The notes under the pieces are model-generated. The model was not told the DNA's origin. It made no database searches and was given only the letters and a program-made list of their open reading frames with translations. Shown in pieces: positions 18,682-26,280 of a stretch of DNA of 64,000 nucleotides; within the stretch, counting starts at the first letter, position 1, and each line of letters begins with the position of its first letter. Location of the stretch: the IMG/VR virus record IMGVR_UViG_3300008120_009632, positions 1 through 64,000 of that record; one strand, 5' to 3'. A program made the position numbers and the translations under genes. The stretch comes from a virus.

Positions 18682-18853
18682 TAATTGTCACCGTTGTGGA
18701 TGCTTGAACGAATGTTTTGGTTGATGGATTGTTAGCGTCCTGAGCGTTGATAGATCTGCAACAACTAACTCTAACTTCTTGAATCTTGATATAAGATACT
18801 CCATTTAATTCGAATCTATCTCCGACAGCTAATTCTGAAAATACTTTATTCAT
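18674..18853 (-). CDS. 59-aa conserved-looking small protein between the dnaE halves
   Basis: An ATG at 18853 opens a 59-codon frame ending TAA at 18676-18674. It is preceded by AAGGAG at a good distance, inside the end of the dnaE N-half. The protein begins MNKVFSELAVGDRFELNG, continues VSYIKIQEVRVSCC, and ends with NAQDANNP and TTVTINA. This 'L.VGdrF..nG..Y.Ki' pattern is seen in small phage proteins of unknown function. Its stop overlaps the exonuclease start (ATGCCTAA). The tight spacing on both sides and the strong ribosome binding site make it a real gene. Confidence 0.7.
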   Translation of the reverse strand: MNKVFSELAVGDRFELNGVSYIKIQEVRVSCCRSINAQDANNPSTKTFVQASTTVTINA

Positions 18854-18855
18854 AA

Positions 18856-20688
18856 TTAAACTCCTTCTACTGATAATATTTGGGAAATATTCATAATTTT
18901 ATCTAACATTGCTATTCCAAGAATATCAAATTTGATTACACCTAAAGATTCAAGATCTTGCATTTCCATACCAGCTATTAACTGTTTATTTTTATTATCA
19001 TAAACCATTGGGCATATTTCAGATAACTTTTCTTGAGATATCACAACACCAGCAGCGTGTTTTGATTGGTTAGATTTTGTTCCTTCTAAACGAATCGCTT
19101 GTTCAAATCTTTTAGCGAGAGGACCGGACAGCGTCCCGTCATCTAGTAAATAACACCATTCCTTGAGTTTGTCAACATTATTTTCTAAAGCCCATCGTAT
19201 AATAGATGCTTCTCCCGTTTCCTCTTTCATTTCCTGCAATTCATCTGCTATCTTGGCTTCGTCAGGGATGTATTTGGTTATTTTATTCATTTCATCAAAA
19301 GAAATATTTCCGTATACTCTTAAGACCTCTTTTAATGCTCCTCTTCCTTTCATAGTATTAAAAGTGATCATTTGAGATACTTTATCATGACCATATTTAT
19401 CTTTGATGTATGCAACAACGTCCTCTCTTTTATTGATAGGAACGTCAACGTCTATATCTGGCATGGATACCCTATCCTCTGTATTTCGTCCAGCATTATA
19501 GAATCTCTCAAATATAAGATCATTTTTTATCGGATCTATACTGGTTATGCCTATCAAATATGAAACAAGACACCCTGCCGCACTACCTCTTCCAGGCCCA
19601 GGAAGCCAACCATTAGAGGCCACGTAGTTAACTATATCCTGCACTATTAAAAAGTAGCTAGACAGACCAGCACCCTGTAAAACAGATAGTTCGTATTTGA
19701 TCCTATTGACATACTCTTCTTGTTTATCTTGTTCTATAATATTTGCAATCTTTTCTTTCCAGCCATTTCTACATAATTGTCTCAGATATTCATCCGGATT
19801 ATCATCGTTCGGACACTTAAACAAAGGCAACATTGGTTTATTTGTAATGTCATAATCTTCACACATAGATGCTAATTCTATGGTTTGTTCTAATTCGTCT
19901 TGATTATGTATTTGTGTCATTTCTTCAAATGAAGGAATATGATATTTGTCGGATTTAAAGAAACAAGACATTGGAGTCTCTTCATCAGAAATTAGTTTTC
20001 TGTTAATGTCTGTTAACGTTGTCTTTAAATTATTACACAAGAGAATTCTTTGATCAACAGCATCATCAGACTCACAATAATGAGCATCAGGAGTTGCTAT
20101 TATTTTAGTATTGGTTATTTTAGCCAATCTTCTAATTTCTTGAGTAAGTTCTATCTGGTCCTTATTTTGTTCTTGATCGATTAGTTGTGCTTCAAGAAAA
20201 AAATTATTTTCTCCAAATCCAGCTTTGAGTTTTTGAATAAGATTAATAGTTGCGTTGGAGTCATTATTCTTTATACTATTTGCTACTAACGATCCAAGAT
20301 GACCAGCAAAGCCAATAATATTACCATCTAAATACGGCAATAGAGTATCTATATCTATTCTTGGTTTGTGATAAAAAATATCAGGACTATTAGACTTTGA
20401 AATAATTTTTATTAAAGATTTCCATCCATGATAGTTTTTAGCCAAAACTATAAAATGACTTAATTTAGAATTTTCTGGAGTTTTGACTGTACAATCATTA
20501 TTGGATATATACAATTCACATCCTAATATTGGTTTTATACCATTCTTCTTCATGGAAGAATAAAATTGTACAGCACCAGATATTGTTCCGTGATCTGTGA
20601 TTGCACAAACTTTAGATCCAATTTTTTGGCATCTTTTAGCTATTTGTTCTGGTTTACTGAGTCCATCCAAAAGTGAATAATGAGTCAC
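18856..20688 (-). CDS. dnaE: DNA polymerase III alpha subunit, N-terminal part (PHP and catalytic palm)
   Basis: A 610-aa frame with the PHP domain (THYSLLDGLSKPEQIA, CAITDHGTISGAV, ILGCELYIS, TPDAHYCES) and the polymerase palm. The palm carries two catalytic aspartates in MPDIDVDVP and the third in IKFDILG, just before the end. The frame here begins at GTG 20688, directly after an in-frame TAA. The missing PHP start (YIPLHVHS) is encoded immediately upstream in the same frame behind a strong ribosome binding site (see 20689-20736). Taken as annotated, the protein lacks the first HxH metal motif. It overlaps nothing downstream: its stop is 2 bases from the 59-aa gene. Confidence 0.85.
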   Translation of the reverse strand: MTHYSLLDGLSKPEQIAKRCQKIGSKVCAITDHGTISGAVQFYSSMKKNGIKPILGCELYISNNDCTVKTPENSKLSHFIVLAKNYHGWKSLIKIISKSNSPDIFYHKPRIDIDTLLPYLDGNIIGFAGHLGSLVANSIKNNDSNATINLIQKLKAGFGENNFFLEAQLIDQEQNKDQIELTQEIRRLAKITNTKIIATPDAHYCESDDAVDQRILLCNNLKTTLTDINRKLISDEETPMSCFFKSDKYHIPSFEEMTQIHNQDELEQTIELASMCEDYDITNKPMLPLFKCPNDDNPDEYLRQLCRNGWKEKIANIIEQDKQEEYVNRIKYELSVLQGAGLSSYFLIVQDIVNYVASNGWLPGPGRGSAAGCLVSYLIGITSIDPIKNDLIFERFYNAGRNTEDRVSMPDIDVDVPINKREDVVAYIKDKYGHDKVSQMITFNTMKGRGALKEVLRVYGNISFDEMNKITKYIPDEAKIADELQEMKEETGEASIIRWALENNVDKLKEWCYLLDDGTLSGPLAKRFEQAIRLEGTKSNQSKHAAGVVISQEKLSEICPMVYDNKNKQLIAGMEMQDLESLGVIKFDILGIAMLDKIMNISQILSVEGV

Positions 20689-20690
20689 TT
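20671..20690 (-). other. stem-loop at the in-frame stop in dnaE
   Basis: In the mRNA sense, AAGTGA (20690-20685) pairs with TCACTT (20676-20671) across an 8-nt loop. The left arm begins on the last two bases of the in-frame TAA. A hairpin placed directly at a stop codon is a feature of some recoding sites, but a 6-bp AT-rich stem is weak evidence by itself. Confidence 0.35.
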
Positions 20691-20736
20691 AGGAATGGAC
20701 GTGTAAAGGGATATATTCCTTAATCACGTCCATCAT
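20689..20736 (-). other. upstream 15-codon segment of dnaE ending in in-frame TAA
   Basis: AAGGAG precedes ATGATG at 20736-20731, and the frame encodes MMDVIKEYIPLHVHS before a TAA at 20691-20689. YIPLHVHS is the expected opening of a DnaE PHP domain, whose next residues (HYSLLDG) follow four codons later in the same frame. So this is the genuine 5' end of dnaE, separated from the rest by a 9-nt excess that includes a stop codon. It may be a pseudogene-type lesion, a recoding site or a sequence error. Confidence 0.75.
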
Positions 20737-21741
20737 TTATTCTCCTTCTATGCTTCCTGGAGCTTTATATTTTCCAAACGAATGATTTGGATGTTTATAT
20801 GATTGTACCACAGAATCAATCCCATGCAACTCTAAATCATGTTTGATTTGTTCGCATTTGGTCATAAATTCGCCCTGCTTGCACGTTTGATTATCTCTGT
20901 ATTCTAGTATTGGTAAAATGCTAGAATCAGAAAAGTTAGTTTTTCCAAAATGGCACAATTTATTACACATCCAACTTTTATGCAATTTTGGCTTTTTAAC
21001 CGACTTGATAATCTCAAATTTTTGTCTTAACATATCTTCTGTTTTTTGAAGATCACTCTTATCAAAACATATAGAGAATGGACCACCATCATTAATGAAA
21101 TAGATGGAAAATATAATATGATCTATATGAGGATATAATTGGCTAATAGCATAATGGTATATTCTCAATTGTGGATCATTTTCTAATTTTTCTTGAGTCT
21201 TTTCTTGTCCTGTAGCCCAATCTAATCTTCTTCCAGTTTTCCAATCGATTATTTCAATAGTATTATCATTAACAAGAGTTATTAAGTCGATTGTTCCTTT
21301 TAGCGCCAGATTACCCGTTAAGACCCCGTCTGGTGTTTTAAAAGAGTATTCAGACCACGCTTTATTTATAGTAAAGTCGAAGTGTTGCTCCGGCTCAAGA
21401 ATTTTCCTATTTCTGGGATCAAACATACCATTATTGAATTTGATTGCCTTGTACACCCATTCTGTACAGTCTTTTTTGTCTTTAGGGCTCCATTTATGGT
21501 GTTTGGCAGATACCGAATAATGATTATAGACTACATCTATGATTTTTTCTAGATCATAATTGTTGATATCTATTAAGCCCGCTATATCATCATTGATGTT
21601 TGATTGGTTATCTTGTTCGGCTTTTTTAATAACAGCTAAAATTTCAAGAACTTTATGTACTATTGTTCCTTTATCAGCCTTTTGTCCAGACGGTCCTCGC
21701 CAACCAAGCACATATTCGATAAAATACTGCTGCTCACACAT
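20737..21741 (-). CDS. RecB/Cas4-like PD-(D/E)XK nuclease
   Basis: A 334-aa nuclease. Landmarks are GTIVHKVLEILA (the His motif), LKGTIDLITL with EIIDWKTGR (the catalytic D...D-x-K core) and QLRIYHYAI (the QxxxY-type motif). Cysteines near the end (MCNKLCHFG, TCKQGEFMTKC) could bind an Fe-S cluster or zinc as in Cas4/AddB relatives. It probably processes DNA ends in phage recombination or replication. The first ATG is 21741, but codons upstream (TYFRSSSFNAHS) look like the family's conserved N-terminus, implying a non-ATG start near 21786-21780. It is followed directly by dnaE. Confidence 0.8.
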   Translation of the reverse strand: MCEQQYFIEYVLGWRGPSGQKADKGTIVHKVLEILAVIKKAEQDNQSNINDDIAGLIDINNYDLEKIIDVVYNHYSVSAKHHKWSPKDKKDCTEWVYKAIKFNNGMFDPRNRKILEPEQHFDFTINKAWSEYSFKTPDGVLTGNLALKGTIDLITLVNDNTIEIIDWKTGRRLDWATGQEKTQEKLENDPQLRIYHYAISQLYPHIDHIIFSIYFINDGGPFSICFDKSDLQKTEDMLRQKFEIIKSVKKPKLHKSWMCNKLCHFGKTNFSDSSILPILEYRDNQTCKQGEFMTKCEQIKHDLELHGIDSVVQSYKHPNHSFGKYKAPGSIEGE

Positions 21742-21779
21742 TGAATGAGCATTAAAGCTTGATGATCTAAAATATGTTA

Positions 21780-22421
21780 TTATAATGATAGTGCTCCTTT
21801 GTTCTTAAGAAAATCCAATAACAGCTTATTTTGTTCTTCTATAGAAATTTTGCTATTATTAATAATAAGATCAAAACTTTTTTGGTTGTATACGTTTTCG
21901 TCAAAAGCTATTTCGCTGGCATGATCAGAGTTAAATGGATTCCTAGTAAGTTTAATTACAATACCATTGTTATTTGATACTATATCTTTTTCATTGGGAA
22001 ATCTACAATCCGCTATAATAGCATAATCTGGATTTTCTGTTCTGATTTTATTTATAGTTGAAACAGCCCATATATCATTTTTTATATTTCTAAAAATCTC
22101 TGTACCAATAAATTGCATCACTTGTCTAGCGGTCATTCTTCCGCTCTCGTCATGATCTTTACTAAAAGTCCATGATATATTATATCCCGGAATATTTTTC
22201 CATTCTATTTGGGTTAGAGAATTCTTATGATTATCGTCCCCGTAGCATTGTTCATATGTTAAACCAAGCATATTAATACATATATCTTGCTTTAGAGAAT
22301 CTGCAAAATTATAGACTTTACATGATCCCAGATTATTAGAGACTATCACATCTTGCAGGAATGATGAGCAAGTTGTTTTACCTGATTGTTTTCTTCCTGC
22401 GAATGCTATTATTTTTGTCAT
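21780..22421 (-). CDS. deoxynucleoside monophosphate kinase
   Basis: A 213-aa P-loop kinase with Walker A GRKQSGKTT near residue 9, a substrate-side Arg/Asp stretch SGRMTARQVMQFIG, and the conserved IADCRFPNE with KLTRNPF in the later half. These match phage dNMP kinases of the T4 gp1 type, which phosphorylate dNMPs toward dNTPs. It works with the ribonucleotide reductase, dUTPase and dCMP deaminase encoded at 30.9-34.5 kb. Its start overlaps the primase stop by 4 bases. Its end carries the AAGGAG that probably serves the nuclease gene downstream. Confidence 0.8.
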   Translation of the reverse strand: MTKIIAFAGRKQSGKTTCSSFLQDVIVSNNLGSCKVYNFADSLKQDICINMLGLTYEQCYGDDNHKNSLTQIEWKNIPGYNISWTFSKDHDESGRMTARQVMQFIGTEIFRNIKNDIWAVSTINKIRTENPDYAIIADCRFPNEKDIVSNNNGIVIKLTRNPFNSDHASEIAFDENVYNQKSFDLIINNSKISIEEQNKLLLDFLKNKGALSL

Positions 22422-23578
22422 AGAGATAATTTTTCTAGTTCGGGTAATATTTCTTGTTTAATTTCATCAACACTCATTGAGGCTATATCTTCTTTTTTAA
22501 TTACTATATTATGAATGTTATATATTTTGTGACATTTTTTTATCATAGCTTCTGTTGCTTTTTTGCCAGCATCATCATTATCCATAATAAGAACTAGAGT
22601 TAAGGCGCCAGAAATATCTAATAGCATTTTTTGTTTATCAGATAGGGAGCAACCAAAAATAGCTACAGAATTATGTATACCTGATTCTTCTAATCTCCAT
22701 ACATTACCTGGGCTTTCTACAATAATAGCACAGCCAGTTTTTTTAATGAAGTCTTTTGCAAACCAATAATTGTATAAATACTCTTGTGTTTTAAAGTCTT
22801 TATTGTGTCTCCACTTTGACATCAACCAAGAATATTCATTATCTGGACAGGATGCGGCACCATCATGAAAATATGAACATTTATTACATTTTTCATGTAT
22901 ACTGCGTCCTGTGCAACCAACCATGTATTTGTAATCGACATCATATACTGGCACAACAGCACGACTAGTCATCTCTTTATTTTCTGTTACGCAGTCGCCA
23001 ACATCATATTTATTCAGTATGTTTTCAGAAAATCCTCTATCAATAAAATATTTTGATGGTATAACTAACGATTTTCTAATTTGTTGTTTGGTTACCCTAG
23101 ATTGATTATTATTTTGCTTGGTATTAATATAATTGATAGTATTTACAAAGCTGCTTTTTTCTATCGTTTTTTTATCAATTTTAATATCTGATAAATTTTG
23201 CTTTATAAAACTTTGTGCAAATGCTAAGGCTTCGTCGAAGGAGCATACAGGATCTCCATTCTTAACCCAATTATGATTATTATGGGATATAACTCCTCTA
23301 ATAAAACCTATAATCGAAGACTTAAATATTTCCTCACAATTATGAGTACGACATTTCCAATTGCCTCTATAGGTCTCTCCTTCTGGATATAGATTAAGTG
23401 CTGAAGAATTGTCTCCTCCATGTATGGGACAACTCATGGTTATCATTTTGGACAACCTTTTGTATTCTATTCCAAAATAATCTAATAAAGATTCTATATT
23501 ATCGCATAGTTTATCTGATAATAGTTTTAATTTATGTTGATTATACGAAACTGATTTCTTCGTCATTATTGTCTTCAT
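22418..23578 (-). CDS. dnaG: DnaG-type DNA primase
   Basis: A 386-aa primase. The N-terminal zinc site is CPIH (Cys50, His53) with Cys76 and Cys81 in KCRTHNCEE. The TOPRIM catalytic part has CAIIVESPGNVWRLEESG (Glu) and LVLIMDNDDAGKKA (Asp-x-Asp). A second cysteine group (KCNKCSYFHDGAASC) lies in the middle and may bind another metal. It makes RNA primers for lagging-strand synthesis with DnaB, whose gene it overlaps by 38 bases. It is shorter than cellular DnaG because it lacks the C-terminal helicase-binding domain. A second in-frame ATG four codons in is also possible as start. Confidence 0.87.
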   Translation of the reverse strand: MKTIMTKKSVSYNQHKLKLLSDKLCDNIESLLDYFGIEYKRLSKMITMSCPIHGGDNSSALNLYPEGETYRGNWKCRTHNCEEIFKSSIIGFIRGVISHNNHNWVKNGDPVCSFDEALAFAQSFIKQNLSDIKIDKKTIEKSSFVNTINYINTKQNNNQSRVTKQQIRKSLVIPSKYFIDRGFSENILNKYDVGDCVTENKEMTSRAVVPVYDVDYKYMVGCTGRSIHEKCNKCSYFHDGAASCPDNEYSWLMSKWRHNKDFKTQEYLYNYWFAKDFIKKTGCAIIVESPGNVWRLEESGIHNSVAIFGCSLSDKQKMLLDISGALTLVLIMDNDDAGKKATEAMIKKCHKIYNIHNIVIKKEDIASMSVDEIKQEILPELEKLSL

Positions 23579-24998
23579 TTACTATAAATCCATCTTTTTC
23601 ATGTTTAACACCGTTAGATATCTCTAGTTTTGTTTGTCCTTCTGTAATCTTTGCACACCACCCCTTAAGATTAAAATTAATATAATCATTATCGTCTAAA
23701 CAACCACCATGTCTAGATATTAGTGGAACCAGTTTTCTGTTTCCGCTTTTTCCAGAGTCCTCTGCCATTTCCTCGTCAGACTTTCTTTTAAAAATAGAGA
23801 AATTGCTACATAGCCAGATAATCCTATCTGATCCAGACGCTGTGTCGGTGCTCTCTTTAGAGATCCCGTCTCTGTTTAATTGTATGAAACTCAAAATTGG
23901 TATTTGGTACTTAACAGCAAAATTATGCAGTGCTGTCATCATGAATCCTAGAATTTGGTATTCTTTTAGGTCCTGACTAATCCCAGCACTATCCATAAGT
24001 TTTAAATAATCATATATAATAACGCAATCCTTGGCTGTTCCATCTGCATTTAATCCAACATCTTTACATAACCATCTTCTCATTATGCTCAGCTGTTCGT
24101 CGAATGGTTTGCCAGCAATAGACTTATAGTATAGTTTGGTATTCTTTAATGATTCTGTTGCCTCATTGATCTTTTTATTTGTTACTGGAATGGATGCAAA
24201 TTTACCTGTTTCAATACTATTAATTTCTGTCTCTGTCATCATAGCTAATATTCTATGAATATGATCATTCGTGCTCATTTCTGTATCCATATTCAATACA
24301 GGAATGCCCAGTTTATTAGCTATATAAAATCCTATATTGTCAGCCAATAATGTTTTACCAACCTTTGGTCTTGCCGCAATAACATTAACTGTTCCTTTTC
24401 TGAATCCTCCGCCGATAGCATGGTCATATATTGGGAAACCTGTTGATATGCCAAGCTGATCTACAGGATTGCTTTTTAAATAATCAATATAGGTATCTAT
24501 TCCATCTCCAATAGATTTTGGTTCATTATCATTTGATAAATGAGAACCAAAGTCTAATAATGTATCTTCAGCAATAGATAATATAGATGATATTGGTTCT
24601 GAGCCAGTAACATCTAATAATTTTTCTTGTGCCGTTTCTAGCTCCTTATGTAAAGATCTTGCTATTTCAAGCTTCTTTATTTTAGTTGCGAATTGATTGA
24701 TGTTCTCTATACTTGCCGGAAAATCCAAAATAGCCTTTAAATGCTGAGCTTCTTCTTTTTTGCTCAGAATATGCGACATACCCAAATCTTGGGATGCAGA
24801 GTATATAGAGGCTATATCGAGAGTAGTAACTTGTCCATTGGCAAATATATTTTTGATACAACTATAAATTAGTTGATTACTATCTATAGTAAAACATGAT
24901 TCGCTTATGATATCATTAATCTCATAATATGCTTTTTCCCCATATTGCATTATGCAGCTAAGCACCGCTCTTTCCGCTGACGGATCACACAAAACCAT
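23541..24998 (-). CDS. dnaB: DnaB-type replicative helicase
   Basis: A 485-aa helicase. The N-terminal domain begins MVLCDPSAERAVLSCIM. The RecA-like motor has the Walker A ARPKVGKTLLADN, PVLNMDTEMS, the RRWLCKD region, Walker B DCVIIYDYLKLM and SFIQLNRD. I place the start at ATG 24998, which overlaps the upstream stop as TAATG and has AGGAG 8 bases before it; the longer frame to 25019 would add seven codons across that ribosome binding site. It unwinds the fork and should bind the adjacent primase. The C-terminus is short and acidic (EDNNDEEISFV). Confidence 0.9.
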   Translation of the reverse strand: MVLCDPSAERAVLSCIMQYGEKAYYEINDIISESCFTIDSNQLIYSCIKNIFANGQVTTLDIASIYSASQDLGMSHILSKKEEAQHLKAILDFPASIENINQFATKIKKLEIARSLHKELETAQEKLLDVTGSEPISSILSIAEDTLLDFGSHLSNDNEPKSIGDGIDTYIDYLKSNPVDQLGISTGFPIYDHAIGGGFRKGTVNVIAARPKVGKTLLADNIGFYIANKLGIPVLNMDTEMSTNDHIHRILAMMTETEINSIETGKFASIPVTNKKINEATESLKNTKLYYKSIAGKPFDEQLSIMRRWLCKDVGLNADGTAKDCVIIYDYLKLMDSAGISQDLKEYQILGFMMTALHNFAVKYQIPILSFIQLNRDGISKESTDTASGSDRIIWLCSNFSIFKRKSDEEMAEDSGKSGNRKLVPLISRHGGCLDDNDYINFNLKGWCAKITEGQTKLEISNGVKHEKDGFIVNEDNNDEEISFV

Positions 24999-25399
24999 TA
25001 TCCTGGCTCCTTTGAACATCTGTTACATTTATATCTATTCGGTGCATCATTCATTAATGCTGGATTAATACTTTCTTCTCTTCCGCATACCCTGCATTTT
25101 ACATCGACAGGAGAAAACTCTCGCGACCTGATTGTTGGTGGATACTTTGATAATAATTTATCAATTTCGAGATCTTCTTTATGTAAATTTTTTTCCATCA
25201 TCAGGTCAAACTTATTTGCAGATCCAGACCTTTTTGTACGACCGCTTTGTTTTGATACAGAGACGTCTGCCTGCTGTATCTTACCCCTTTTACGTTTGGG
25301 CTTCTCTATTACTTCTGGAACAGATTCATCTTGGTCAGATGACAGCCCCTTCTGTAAAATTGCTATTAATTGTTTGATATCATTATTATCAAGAGGCAT
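24998..25399 (-). CDS. zinc-ribbon protein upstream of dnaB
   Basis: A 133-aa protein. The first half is basic and low-complexity (KPKRKRGKIQQADVSVSK, then QSGRTKRSGSANK), suggesting a disordered nucleic-acid-binding region. The C-terminal part has a four-cysteine ribbon: CRVCGREES and, about 20 residues later, CNRCSKEPG. Its last base is shared with the dnaB start (TAATG). A replication or recombination accessory role is suggested by context only. Confidence 0.6.
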   Translation of the reverse strand: MPLDNNDIKQLIAILQKGLSSDQDESVPEVIEKPKRKRGKIQQADVSVSKQSGRTKRSGSANKFDLMMEKNLHKEDLEIDKLLSKYPPTIRSREFSPVDVKCRVCGREESINPALMNDAPNRYKCNRCSKEPG

Positions 25400-25880
25400 G
25401 TTTCACCTTGGTTCTTTGTATAGAAAGAAGTATATCTGATAAATTTTTAATATTATTGGCCAAATAACTTAGTCTATCCATGCGTTGTTGTGCATATTTT
25501 TTAATCTTATATAGATTAGAGGCCCTATCATTGTGTTTGATGGCCTGTAATGATTTCTCTAAGTATCCATAACCTTTATAATTATTTATTTCGTCAGCTA
25601 TGGTCTCTTTGATACTTTCTTCTGCCCAATTAAATCTGGCTATTTCCCTGTTCAAACTACGTTGTAAATAGAATCCGAATTGAGATAATCTATAAGATAT
25701 TTGAGCACAATCTTCTGGATTTAATTTTTCTATCTCATCTCTAGACATACTAAGATAATGGTTTATTTCTGCCTCAGGAACAGAACATCCAGATGAATAT
25801 TCTGGTAGAGATAATGTTTTCTCATAATCGTCTAGAATTTTATCCCAATGCTGTATTTCTTCTTGTGTTGTTTTACTCAT
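25389..25880 (-). CDS. hypothetical helical protein of the replication block
   Basis: A 163-aa, mostly helical protein with no motif I recognise. Charged heptad-like stretches (DKILDDYEKTLSL, EIARFNWAEESIKETIADEI, KKYAQQRMDRLSYLANN) suggest coiled-coil or helical-bundle packing. It sits between the Vsr-like nuclease and the zinc-ribbon gene, overlapping both by about 10 bases. The gene order from recA to dnaB suggests a recombination or helicase-loading partner, but the function is unknown. Confidence 0.6.
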   Translation of the reverse strand: MSKTTQEEIQHWDKILDDYEKTLSLPEYSSGCSVPEAEINHYLSMSRDEIEKLNPEDCAQISYRLSQFGFYLQRSLNREIARFNWAEESIKETIADEINNYKGYGYLEKSLQAIKHNDRASNLYKIKKYAQQRMDRLSYLANNIKNLSDILLSIQRTKVKHAS

Positions 25881-26280
25881 ATTTTAGCTTTTCTTTCCAT
25901 TCTGATTCAGATTCGTGACATGCCAATACTATTTGTCTGATATTATTCTTTTCGCACCATTCTGTTTTTTCTTTGTCTCTTTTCTGAGATTTTAAAAAAC
26001 TAAGAATATTATTATGATAAAATGGAACAAACTTAAAATGCTGTTCACCATGAACTTCTATGCATAATTTAGGTAACGGTAAATAAAAATCTAAATATAG
26101 TGTTTCTGATTTCCTTAAGGGTATTGAAACTTCTTCCAAAATTTGTAGAGTTGGAAAAGTATCAGTAATGAGCTTTCTTGCCATCAGATGGAAAGAAGAC
26201 TTATTGGTAAGTTTACCCTTCGCTATATGACCTGTCAAGTGCCAAGTATGGATATTTCCATCCAAGTCTACGATTTTCAT
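25873..26280 (-). CDS. Vsr/DUF559-like nuclease coupled to recA
   Basis: A 135-aa protein with the compact restriction-like core ETLYLDFYLPLPKLCIEVHG, then EQHF, and later KRDKEKTEWCEKNNIRQIVL. This matches very-short-patch-repair and DUF559 nucleases (first Asp, then ExxG, then a distal Glu/Lys region). The start (ATG 26280) overlaps the recA stop by 4 bases, so the two are made together. It lacks the DNA-recognition domains of the nuclease at 8562-9368. A role in recombination or branched-DNA processing is plausible. Confidence 0.65.
   Translation of the reverse strand: MKIVDLDGNIHTWHLTGHIAKGKLTNKSSFHLMARKLITDTFPTLQILEEVSIPLRKSETLYLDFYLPLPKLCIEVHGEQHFKFVPFYHNNILSFLKSQKRDKEKTEWCEKNNIRQIVLACHESESEWKEKLKYE

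Noticed and set aside
20671-20690. GTG 20688 as a simple normal start of dnaE
   Set aside because: It has no ribosome binding site of its own, while a strong one and the expected first residues lie just upstream in the same frame. The coordinates are kept for the uninterrupted part only.
16371-20736. A split intein joining the two dnaE halves
   Set aside because: Neither half has intein motifs at the break: no terminal His-Asn before a Cys/Ser, and no N-intein Cys start. The break is also at a different site from the known cyanobacterial split intein.
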